Of a stretch of 64,000 nucleotides of DNA, positions 53,770 to 61,066 are shown piece after piece. The position numbers and the translations under genes were made by a program. A model generated the notes under the pieces. The model was not told the origin of the DNA and ran no database searches. It saw only the letters and a program-made list of their open reading frames with translations. This DNA is from Planctomycetaceae bacterium (GTDB taxonomy: Bacteria > Planctomycetota > Planctomycetia > Pirellulales > Pirellulaceae). Each line of letters opens with the position of its first letter. Position 1 is the stretch's first letter. The stretch is from contig JACKHN010000012.1 of the NCBI GenBank assembly GCA_020638975.1, positions 124,001-188,000 of the forward strand, read 5' to 3'.

Positions 53770-54231
53770 TTACGACTTTGCGTACTCTTTCAGGAAGCCG
53801 CGGAACAACACGAGATGCTCTTCCTCTGCCGCGAGCAGTCGAATGCAAAGATCTTGTGTCACATAGTCTTCGCCATCGGTGGCACGAATGATCTTCTTAT
53901 ACTGATTACAGGCATTCGTTTCTGCCTCGATCACGGCTTCAATTACGGCCATGACGTCAGTCGTGTCCTTGGGTGGCTGCTGCTGCCCGCCGATGTTTCC
54001 CTTAACTTCCGCCGAACCAGGTACGACGCCACCAATTTGCTTGATGCGCTGACCAAGCTGTTGTGCGTGCATCAACTCTTCGGTGATATCAGCGGCCAGC
54101 GACTTCTTGATCTCCTCGGCTCGCACACCGTCAAGATTGGTGCTGTTTGCCAAGTAGTTCATGACCGTCTCAAGCTCCATCGAATAAGCTTCCTTCAGCA
54201 TTCCGATTACTTCTTCATTGGATGCAGCCAT
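53770..54231 (-). CDS. Ferritin-like (bacterioferritin/Dps-type) protein
   Basis: A 153-residue four-helix protein. Di-iron-type ligands are visible: E21 (MELETVMNYL), E52 and H55 (ITEELMHAQ), E103 region (VIEAETNACNQ) and E137/H139 (AAEEEHLVLF). It should store iron or detoxify peroxide in the cytoplasm. AAGGAG precedes the ATG. The 5' leader holds a perfect 15-bp tandem duplication (54244-54273), and a palindromic repeat lies further upstream. Confidence 0.9.
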   Translation of the reverse strand: MAASNEEVIGMLKEAYSMELETVMNYLANSTNLDGVRAEEIKKSLAADITEELMHAQQLGQRIKQIGGVVPGSAEVKGNIGGQQQPPKDTTDVMAVIEAVIEAETNACNQYKKIIRATDGEDYVTQDLCIRLLAAEEEHLVLFRGFLKEYAKS

Positions 54232-54243
54232 TTGTGACTCCTT

Positions 54244-54273
54244 TGTGTGTTGAAACTCTGTGTGTTGAAACTC
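54244..54273. repeat. Perfect 15-bp tandem duplication in the ferritin-like gene leader
   Basis: Two identical copies of TGTGTGTTGAAACTC lie end to end, starting 13 bp before the ATG on the minus strand, just upstream of the AAGGAG site. Confidence 0.95.
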
Positions 54274-54408
54274 GAGTCTCGATCGAACGTTGTCGAGATA
54301 CTTGATTTGCTTGGGTGTTCGCTATCAGATCCTAGAGACTGACCGGTAGATCGACAAGTCGAGGAACTCACAACCCAGGGCTTTCGTTTTGTTCAATCTA
54401 CACAATTT

Positions 54409-54477
54409 GTACGACGGCTCTCCGAAGCCATCGAACTCAGCAATTCGTTGCTCGACGGCTTCGGAGAGCCGTCGTAC
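54409..54477. repeat. 69-bp palindrome, same family as 39715-39775
   Basis: Arms 54409-54434 (GTACGACGGCTCTCCGAAGC...) and 54452-54477 pair at 25 of 26 positions around a 17-base spacer. The arms share the pattern GTACGACGG-C-CTCCGA-GCC with the palindrome inside the HtrA-like gene. Confidence 0.9.
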
Positions 54478-54585
54478 GAATCCATTCGAATTGAAAAACT
54501 GAAAAGCCTTGACTCACAACCATGTTGCGGACGCAGCTAAATCGTCTAACTTGGAGTGAGATGCGTTCTCAAGTAGGAATTGGCG

Positions 54586-55074
54586 ATGGCGCGGCACGAA
54601 CAAGATCGAGAGGACTTAATGCGTGAGGCGACGGCCCTGGTGAGACGCGTCGAACTTCAAGTACCGGGCGGTGCGGAGCCATGCGTCGCCGGATTTCGTC
54701 GCGGTGGCGAGGTGAGTATCTTCGTTGGCGCGGACCCCGTCTTTCAGTTCAACAACAAGCACGAACTGAGACGAGGTTTCTGGAACGGTCGACTCATCAA
54801 AGCCGAGCGAGGAGTTCTCGTTCAGCTTGAGCGCCGGAGGATGGAGACCGAAGTACAGCTTGTGCGAACCGAGTTATCGGAGTCGCTGTCGGCAGAATAC
54901 TTGCGACTCGCTGGTGAAACATTGCGGCGGTTACAGCGTGCTCGACGGTCGGACGAACTTGTTGTTTTGCAACAGATTCCCGACGATAAGGATGTTGTGG
55001 CGGAACTCGCCAGTTGGCTCGAAATGCGCCCCGAGCGGATCGCCGTGGCTTCTGCGCCGAATGTTGAAGCGTAA
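54586..55074 (+). CDS. Hypothetical 162-residue protein
   Basis: I do not recognise this family. ATG 54586 is preceded by TAGGA seven bases upstream; a TTG at 54580 is also in frame. The protein is mixed alpha/beta, very rich in Arg and Glu, with no Cys cluster, signal peptide or membrane helix. The N-terminal half has beta character (EVSIFVGADPVFQFN) and the C-terminal half is helical (AEYLRLAGETLRRLQRARR). It lies 71 bp upstream of the nfuA-like gene on the same strand and may be cotranscribed with it, although a -10-like sequence lies between them. Confidence 0.7.
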   Translation: MARHEQDREDLMREATALVRRVELQVPGGAEPCVAGFRRGGEVSIFVGADPVFQFNNKHELRRGFWNGRLIKAERGVLVQLERRRMETEVQLVRTELSESLSAEYLRLAGETLRRLQRARRSDELVVLQQIPDDKDVVAELASWLEMRPERIAVASAPNVEA

Positions 55075-55107
55075 CGCGTGCCCTTACTATCGCCGTGCGG
55101 CTGCTGT

Positions 55108-55113
55108 TATACT
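55108..55113 (+). promoter_or_regulatory. Possible -10 element for the NfuA-like gene
   Basis: TATACT at 55108-55113 lies 32 bp before ATG 55146 and about 35 bp after the previous stop. No good -35 match is present 17 bp upstream, so the call is weak. Confidence 0.35.
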
Positions 55114-55145
55114 AAGGAAAACACGATCCAAGGAGCAATTTGACC

Positions 55146-55745
55146 ATGAACGCATCGGACATTCGCATCACCGCGACCCCCATTACCGATAACTCGTGCC
55201 GCTTTACCGTCGATCGGCCTGTCTATCCCGAGTCGTCCTTCTACTTTGGCAAGAAGGAAAAGGCCGAGGGATCTGACTTGGCGAGCCGATTGTTCGCGAT
55301 CGAAGGAGTCACATCGGTTCTGATCTCGCACGACGAGGTTACCGTGAACAAGGGAGCCCACGATCCTTGGCAGGCAGTCGGCCCAAAGATCGGTGCGGCG
55401 ATCCGAGAACACATCGCGTCCGGCGAGCCTGCCGTCAGCGAAGCGACTCGCAGCAGCATCCCATCTGCTGAGGAGATTCGCGCACGGGTGGAAGAGATTC
55501 TAGAATCGGAGATCAATCCCTCGGTGGCCAGTCACGGTGGTGTGGTGCATCTGCTTGATGTGCGGGAGAACAATCTCTTCATTCAGATGGGCGGTGGCTG
55601 CCAAGGCTGTGGCCAAGCGAAAGTGACGTTGAAGTACGGTGTGGAAGCCGCGATTCGCCAAGCTATCCCCGAGGTTGGTGCGATCATGGATGTGACCGAT
55701 CACGCCGCAGGTCGCAATCCCTACTACGCTGCTCAGGGACACTAG
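55146..55745 (+). CDS. NfuA/NifU-like iron-sulfur cluster scaffold protein
   Basis: A 199-residue protein from ATG 55146 with AGGAG ten bases upstream. The N-terminal NFU_N domain (PVYPESSFYFGKKEKA, FAIEGVTSVLISHDEVTV) is followed by a C-terminal NifU domain with the cluster-binding CxxC (C152-x-x-C155 in GGGCQGCGQAK). It should hold and deliver an iron-sulfur cluster in the cytoplasm. Its stop codon lies within the left end of a MITE-like palindrome. Confidence 0.93.
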   Translation: MNASDIRITATPITDNSCRFTVDRPVYPESSFYFGKKEKAEGSDLASRLFAIEGVTSVLISHDEVTVNKGAHDPWQAVGPKIGAAIREHIASGEPAVSEATRSSIPSAEEIRARVEEILESEINPSVASHGGVVHLLDVRENNLFIQMGGGCQGCGQAKVTLKYGVEAAIRQAIPEVGAIMDVTDHAAGRNPYYAAQGH

Positions 55746-55874
55746 TGCTTGGTTACAGCTTAATCTTAGGGTTGTGTGCCACGGGCTCTGCCACTGCCGT
55801 CACGGGCGTGGTCGGTCCGTGCAGCGCTGGCCGAGCCAGTGGCACCCGAATTCTTAGCGGTAACACAGCACTAG
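55742..55874. mobile_element. 133-bp MITE-like palindromic element with CTAGTGCT ends
   Basis: The outer 8 bp at each end are perfect reverse complements (CTAGTGCT at 55742, AGCACTAG ending 55874). Pairing continues imperfectly for about 30 bp (GTTAC-GCT) and a second inner stem pairs GTGCCAC-GGCTC-GCC (55776-55792) with 55829-55845. The ends contain TA, as in Tc1/IS630-type elements that duplicate TA. It encodes nothing and overlaps the nfuA-like stop codon. Confidence 0.6.
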
Positions 55875-55914
55875 TCGCGGTTGTGAGAATCCACCTCAAA
55901 TTGCGAGACGTCCG

Positions 55915-56199
55915 ATGAAGGGTCCTTTCGAACGGCTAAAGTACGATCTTCGTCGAGTTTGGGAATGCCCCGAGTGCCATCACCGCGAGCGAGCTGATGG
56001 TACGGTCACGACGGTCCTCTGTCGTTGCCAAGCCAACAAAGAGACACTGGACCGAGTGGTCATGAAACTCGTCGAGGACAAGATTCAACGTCGGTTTCCA
56101 GTCTTTGTCCCGCCAGTCGCAGCCGAAGAACAACAACTCGAAGATTCGAGCGTAGCGACAGAGCAAGAGTCGGAAGAAGAGACACAGAGCGAGCTGTAG
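55915..56199 (+). CDS. Small zinc-ribbon-like protein
   Basis: A 94-residue protein. Near the N-terminus it has CPECHHRERADG followed by LCRC, so four Cys residues in a CxxC-x15-CxC arrangement that could bind one zinc. The C-terminus is very acidic (Glu/Ser/Thr-rich). The ATG is 41 bp after the palindromic element; no strong ribosome binding site is seen. Function unknown; a nucleic-acid or protein contact is plausible. Confidence 0.75.
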   Translation: MKGPFERLKYDLRRVWECPECHHRERADGTVTTVLCRCQANKETLDRVVMKLVEDKIQRRFPVFVPPVAAEEQQLEDSSVATEQESEEETQSEL

Positions 56200-56208
56200 T
56201 CGCCAGCG

Positions 56209-57312
56209 TCAAGCCGCTCGTCGCATCGGCGTCGTGGCAGAGCGAACCGCGGCTCGGGGCCGGATCAATCGCTGCCGCTTGCGAAACGCGGATTGCTTTT
56301 CGATCGCGCGGTGAAACGACTCTTCGCGTCGCATGCGTTGATCGAGTTCGCGAATGACCTGCACATACTCGGCCCCAAGGAATAACACGCTGCTTCCGTA
56401 GTACGCCCATAGCATGGCGGCAAGCAACGAACCGACGACGCCATAGGCGTTATAGTTCGACATCGTAAAGTAGGTTGCGAGTAGCAAACGACCAACTTCC
56501 CAGGTCACCGCCGCCAGCAATCCGCCTCGAGCCGAATGCAGCCAGCCCACGGGAATCTTTGAAAGACACTTATAGATCCCAGTGAATACGACTGCATTGA
56601 GGCTGATGCTGAGTACAGCTTCCGCAAGCCGCCAAAGTCGCTGTGCGATGTCCCATCGTTCGCTGCTAAAGTGCATTACCGCATCTAAAGCGAGGCCGGC
56701 GAAGAAGATCAGTGCGACCACGCCCCCCAGACAGAATAACACGACAAACGCTTTGATCCGGTGAGCAATCTCGCGCTTCGCCGCGGACACATAGCCATCG
56801 AACGCCGGCGCATCGATCTTCCAGATTTTGTCGAACGCTCGATCGAATTGGGCGAAGACCGCCATTGCGGCAGCGATCAATCCAACCATCGCCAGCGGTC
56901 CGCTTAACAAAGCCTGTTGTTGGACCTGCTGAAAAGCCATGCTGACTTGTGTCGCGACGTCGTCCGTCGTCTCTTGAGCGATCACGGTCAGCACAAATTG
57001 CTCCGAGCTTTGCCCGACGGGCGTGAACCGCAGAAATACACCGAGGCCGGCAATCAACACCATCAGCAGCGGGAACAACGAAAGCGTTGCGTAGTAGGCG
57101 ACGCAAGCCGCTAGCAGTCCGGCATCGTCACGCTGCCAACGTCGAAGAGCCTCAGCAAGATTGACAAGCACGCCCCAGAAGTAGCGTACGACGATCCACG
57201 CCATCGATCGTGCCTTTGACGATACGTCGAGCTGTCGACCCACAGGCTCGCGATTCACAGGCGTTTGGGCAGCTTGCCGTTCAAGTCGGGGAAAGGCTCG
57301 TATGTCAGCCAT
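56209..57312 (-). CDS. YihY/BrkB-family inner membrane protein
   Basis: A 367-residue protein with about six membrane helices. The family motifs AACVAYYATLSLFPLLMVLIA near residue 75 (in parts), the central FDRAFDKIWKI and the late AYGVVGSLLAAMLWAYYGSSVLFLGAE (in parts) are all visible. Residues 1-45 are polar and may contain a later start. BrkB was once called RNase BN, but the family consists of transport-like membrane proteins of unsettled function. It converges with the zinc-ribbon gene, 9 bp apart. Confidence 0.9.
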   Translation of the reverse strand: MADIRAFPRLERQAAQTPVNREPVGRQLDVSSKARSMAWIVVRYFWGVLVNLAEALRRWQRDDAGLLAACVAYYATLSLFPLLMVLIAGLGVFLRFTPVGQSSEQFVLTVIAQETTDDVATQVSMAFQQVQQQALLSGPLAMVGLIAAAMAVFAQFDRAFDKIWKIDAPAFDGYVSAAKREIAHRIKAFVVLFCLGGVVALIFFAGLALDAVMHFSSERWDIAQRLWRLAEAVLSISLNAVVFTGIYKCLSKIPVGWLHSARGGLLAAVTWEVGRLLLATYFTMSNYNAYGVVGSLLAAMLWAYYGSSVLFLGAEYVQVIRELDQRMRREESFHRAIEKQSAFRKRQRLIRPRAAVRSATTPMRRAA

Positions 57313-57479
57313 AGCGGATTGGGTGCGACGGTGGAGAGTTTAGCGAAAAGATAAGAAGAGTGATCTGCGGCGAAGTCGCTAGCAGGCCATCCTGAGCGCG
57401 CCTGCCATGTTGTCGGCAATCGCCACCGAGTAACACGAGCCATTCTGCCATGCTGGCGTTGCTGTTTCGGCGGTATTCT

Positions 57480-58193
57480 TCAGCACTTAATGCCGAAACC
57501 TCGCCAACTCTTGGGAAGTTCGGCCGTAATTTCGAGGTCGGTTTTCAGGACCGGGTGCTGCAAGTGGAGGTATCGCGAGTGTAAGGCGATTCCCTGGGAA
57601 AACGGTTGCATCGCCCCATACTTGCGATCACCGACGATGGGCAACTGTCGGTGAGCGAGTTGTAATCGGATCTGATGCTTGCGACCCGTCTCGAGTCGCA
57701 CTTCCAACAATGTTCCGTTTGTAACCGTTTGCAGAACGCGGTAAGTGAGGCGAGCTTCCTTCGCCTCCGGATGCGATTGCGAGGCAATGTGCATCTTGCG
57801 GTGCCGCTCGTCCTTACGAACCCAATCGACACAGGTGCCTTCCGTGGTGTCCGGGGTTCCTTCGACGACCGCCCAGTAGACTTTCTCGACGACTCCGTCA
57901 CGGAACTGTTCGGTGAGCCGACCGGCGGCTTTGGATGTTCTCGCGATGAGCAAAACGCCAGTGACAGGAGCGTCCAGGCGGCTGACGACGCCTAAATATA
58001 CATTCCCCGGCTTGTTGTACTTCTGCTTGATGTACTCCTTTGCAACGTCGAGCAAACTCAGCTTGCCTGCTGGAACTCCCATCGTTGCGATGCCGGGGGG
58101 CTTTGCGACGACAAGCAAGTGGTTATCTTCGTAGAGCACTTGCAGCTTTGGTACTTTCACTTCGATCCCAACCTCTCCGTTCGACGACACCAT
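57480..58193 (-). CDS. RluA-family RNA pseudouridine synthase
   Basis: Up to 237 residues. The catalytic Asp lies in SRLDAPVTGVLL, a variant of HRLDxxTSG, and ETGRKHQIRLQLAH is the second family motif. There is no S4 domain, so it is of the short RluA/TruC type acting on rRNA or tRNA uridines. The outermost ATG (58193) overlaps the Maf gene's ATG on the other strand. GTG at 58160, preceded by GGAGAGG, is a more likely start and would give MKVPKLQVLYEDNHL. Confidence 0.92.
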   Translation of the reverse strand: MVSSNGEVGIEVKVPKLQVLYEDNHLLVVAKPPGIATMGVPAGKLSLLDVAKEYIKQKYNKPGNVYLGVVSRLDAPVTGVLLIARTSKAAGRLTEQFRDGVVEKVYWAVVEGTPDTTEGTCVDWVRKDERHRKMHIASQSHPEAKEARLTYRVLQTVTNGTLLEVRLETGRKHQIRLQLAHRQLPIVGDRKYGAMQPFSQGIALHSRYLHLQHPVLKTDLEITAELPKSWRGFGIKC

Positions 58194-58776
58194 GCCTGCT
58201 CAAAAGTTCCGTCTGATCCTCGCCAGCCAATCGCCACAGCGACGCAATCTGCTCGAACAAGCTGGCTACACCTTCGAGATTATTACGCCGCACCCGAACG
58301 CCGAGTGCGGCATCTGCAGTGGCGAGACACCGAACGAACTGGTCGCACGACTCGCAAAACAAAAGGCCGCCGACGTTGCCTCCCGAGTTGACGAAGGCAT
58401 TGTACTCGCGTGCGATACCGTCGCCGAGTGCGGGGGCCAGATCTTGGGTAAGCCTCGTGATGCCAATCACGCGCGTCAGATGCTGAGACTTCTTAGCGGT
58501 TGCGTGCATCATGTCTACAGTGGTCTTTGCCTGTGGGACCGTCCGTCAGATAGAATCGTTGAACGAGTGGCCGTCACGAAGTTGAAGATGGAACCGATTT
58601 CCGACAGCGAGTTGGAACGATACATCGATTCGGATGCTTGGGAAGACAAAGCCGGGGCGTTCGGATTCCAGGACGGTCCTGATTGGTTGCAGATCGTCGC
58701 CGGCAGTGAATCGAATGTGATCGGGTTGCCAATGGAGTTACTCTGTGAAATGCTGACTGAGTTTAACTTCGGGTAA
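58192..58776 (+). CDS. Maf-family nucleotide pyrophosphatase
   Basis: A 194-residue protein. Maf motifs are ILASQSPQRRNLLEQAG at the N-terminus, LACDTVAECGGQILGKP with the catalytic Asp, and WEDKAGAFGFQDG. It hydrolyses non-canonical or m7G/UTP-type nucleoside triphosphates in the cytoplasm. The substrate subclass cannot be fixed from these residues. The start codon shares the palindrome CATG with the outermost start of the divergent pseudouridine synthase. The PIG-L gene begins 14 bp downstream. Confidence 0.93.
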   Translation: MPAQKFRLILASQSPQRRNLLEQAGYTFEIITPHPNAECGICSGETPNELVARLAKQKAADVASRVDEGIVLACDTVAECGGQILGKPRDANHARQMLRLLSGCVHHVYSGLCLWDRPSDRIVERVAVTKLKMEPISDSELERYIDSDAWEDKAGAFGFQDGPDWLQIVAGSESNVIGLPMELLCEMLTEFNFG

Positions 58777-58790
58777 AACGACAACTAAAA

Positions 58791-59630
58791 ATGAAAGACA
58801 TGATGCCAACAAACCCACCACGCATGCTCGTCCTCGGTGCTCACCCTGACGATGCCGAGTTTCATTCCGGCGGGCTGATCTCGATCTACCGAGAACGCGG
58901 ATACGCTGTCAAAATCATCTCGGTGACCAACGGCGGAGCCGGCCACCATCAACGGTCGGCAGAAGAGCTGCCTGCGATTCGCACGCAGGAAGCGGCAGCA
59001 GTTGGCCAGTTGATTGGTGCCGACTACGAGGTGTGGGAGTACCCGGACGGAGGGTTGCAGCCGACACTCGAAGTGCGTCATCGAATCATTCGTGAGATTC
59101 GTACATACGCCCCCGATCTCGTGCTGACTCATCGGCTGAACGATTACCATCCCGATCATCGAGCGGTTGGGCAACTGGTTCAAGACGCATCGTATTTAGT
59201 TACGGTGCCGTTGGTCGCGTCCGACACCACGTCGTTACGCAAGGACCCGGTCGTCGCCTACATGCCCGATCTGTTTACAAAGCCGAATCCGCTTACCCCT
59301 GACATCGTTGTCGATACCACAGATTATTTCGATCGCATCATCGCCATGCTGGACTGCCACCGATCACAAGTCTACGAATGGCTGCCGTACAATGGTGGCG
59401 TCATCGATCAGGTTCCAGCCGACGACGAGGCCAGACGAAAGTGGTTGGCCAGCTGGTTCTCGCAGCGTGCTCGCTCCATCGCAGACCGCTTCCGGGCACG
59501 ACTTGTCGAAGTATTCGGCCAACAGCAAGGGAACGACATCGAGTTTGCAGAAGCCTATGAAATCAGCGAGTATGCTTCGGACTTGGACGACGCGGCGAGA
59601 GAGCGATTGTTTCCGTCTATTTCTCAATGA
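58791..59630 (+). CDS. PIG-L family (LmbE-like) deacetylase
   Basis: A 279-residue protein with the zinc-binding motif GAHPDDAEFHSGG near the N-terminus and the second ligand in HRLNDYHPDHRAVGQL. ATG 58791 is used; ATG 58803 is an alternative. The family removes acetyl groups from N-acetylglucosamine derivatives. In this setting the substrate is unknown. It is probably cotranscribed with the Maf gene. A second domain is absent. Confidence 0.93.
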   Translation: MKDMMPTNPPRMLVLGAHPDDAEFHSGGLISIYRERGYAVKIISVTNGGAGHHQRSAEELPAIRTQEAAAVGQLIGADYEVWEYPDGGLQPTLEVRHRIIREIRTYAPDLVLTHRLNDYHPDHRAVGQLVQDASYLVTVPLVASDTTSLRKDPVVAYMPDLFTKPNPLTPDIVVDTTDYFDRIIAMLDCHRSQVYEWLPYNGGVIDQVPADDEARRKWLASWFSQRARSIADRFRARLVEVFGQQQGNDIEFAEAYEISEYASDLDDAARERLFPSISQ

Positions 59631-59693
59631 ATGTGGCTTCAATCGGGTAATCGCAGCATTTGGAAACCTCGCTACGCGAGGCATTAGTTCTCG

Positions 59694-61022
59694 CTATCCC
59701 AATGCCGCTCTCGCGATGCGAAGCATATTCCCACCGATGATCTTCTGAATGTCGGCATCGGAGTAACCGCGTTGGACGAGACCGACGGTGAACATGGGCC
59801 AATTGGTCCAGGCGATGCTCTGTTGGCCTTCCGGCGTCTCCTTGAATGGATCGGGCGGCCAAAGGGACCGCCAGTCGGATCGCGACTTGGGACGCTTGGG
59901 AATCTTCTTGTTTTCCGTCGCTGCGTTGCGAGACGTGTAGGACACATCGGTACCGATGCCGACATGATCGACACCGAACGTCTTCACGACATGGTCGACG
60001 TGATCGAGCAAGGCTGCAATGTCTCCGCTGCCGCCCAGGAAGCGAGGTATGCAACAAATGCCGATCAACCCGCCCGAATCGGCGATTGCCTTGATGACTT
60101 CATCAGGCTTGCTGCGAATGTGATGATGCAGCGCGGTGCATGTCGAGTGGCTAGCGACCATCGGACGTTCGGAAACTTGAGCCGCTTCCAAGCTGGTACG
60201 CCAGCCCGAATGCGCGATGTCGACGATCACACCAACTTTGTTCATCGCGTTCACAACGCTACGACCAAAATCGCTCAGCCCAGCATTCGACGACTCGGCA
60301 CAGCCGTCACCTATCATGTTGCGTCGTTGATAGGTGAGATGCATCATGCGGATGCCTAACTGGAAGAAGACCGTCAGATATCGCAGCTCGTCTTCGACCG
60401 AAACCCATTGCTGCGTCAGCGGAACGCCGTTTCCAGTCAGGTACAGGCAGCGCCGCCCAGCTTCCTTGGCGGCAACAATGTCGTCAGGCGTCACCGCTTT
60501 CGCCATGAAGTCTCGCATTATGTCCGTCGCATAGGTGAATCGAGCCAACCGCTTCAGCAGAGTTAGCGGAGCTTGACTCTCCTCTCCAGCGTTCTGGAAA
60601 ATGCAGGTCACACCAGACGCCTGCCAAGCTTGGATGAACTCCGCTCGCTCCGCTGCATCGGACACGTAACGCGTCATCGACATCGATTCGCGCAAATCTT
60701 GCAACTCGCTTTCCGAGGCACCGGCTTCTGCAGCCGTGCGAATTGCGTCGCCATCCACTGCAGCTCGCGGTGCGAATCCGTAGGTGTCGAAAACCAGCGA
60801 GTTCGCATGCAGCTCCAACCCATGTTCAAGTTCCTTGGGCGACGGCTTGAGAATATTGACCGCGATCTCACGTGCGCGATAGATCGTATCGTTCTGGCGA
60901 GCTGCGGCCAGCATCTCGTCCGTTGACGAGCTTTCGACTTCGTCCGCTCCCCGTAGCGTTGCGACCGTTGACGCAGCGAGTAGAGATCCGAGGAACGATC
61001 GTCGATTAACTTTATTCTTCAT
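59694..61022 (-). CDS. Tat-exported M19 dipeptidase-like protein with degenerate metal site
   Basis: A 442-residue protein with a twin-arginine signal (VNRRSFLGSLLAAS). The fold matches membrane dipeptidase: VDIAHSGW (H271) and VASHSTCTALHHH (H292) are the two late metal histidines. The early HxD pair seen as DGHND in active enzymes reads DTYGF here (Y81, F83), and the bridging Glu of the IEGG motif reads LTGNG (T196). Binuclear zinc binding is therefore unlikely. It may use one metal, have another activity or only bind ligands. The neighbouring transporter gene lies 44 bp upstream on the same strand. Confidence 0.88.
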   Translation of the reverse strand: MKNKVNRRSFLGSLLAASTVATLRGADEVESSSTDEMLAAARQNDTIYRAREIAVNILKPSPKELEHGLELHANSLVFDTYGFAPRAAVDGDAIRTAAEAGASESELQDLRESMSMTRYVSDAAERAEFIQAWQASGVTCIFQNAGEESQAPLTLLKRLARFTYATDIMRDFMAKAVTPDDIVAAKEAGRRCLYLTGNGVPLTQQWVSVEDELRYLTVFFQLGIRMMHLTYQRRNMIGDGCAESSNAGLSDFGRSVVNAMNKVGVIVDIAHSGWRTSLEAAQVSERPMVASHSTCTALHHHIRSKPDEVIKAIADSGGLIGICCIPRFLGGSGDIAALLDHVDHVVKTFGVDHVGIGTDVSYTSRNAATENKKIPKRPKSRSDWRSLWPPDPFKETPEGQQSIAWTNWPMFTVGLVQRGYSDADIQKIIGGNMLRIARAALG

Positions 61023-61066
61023 GAGTTATCTCGCTGTCGAGCTTAGTCAAAGTAAGAACAGATCGC

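Larger units (their letters stand above)
54232..54585. other. 354-bp divergent intergenic region with repeats
   Basis: Separates the divergent ferritin-like and hypothetical genes. It contains a 15-bp tandem duplication (54244-54273) and a palindrome (54409-54477). No gene is supported; promoters for both neighbours should lie here but I cannot place them reliably. Confidence 0.6.
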
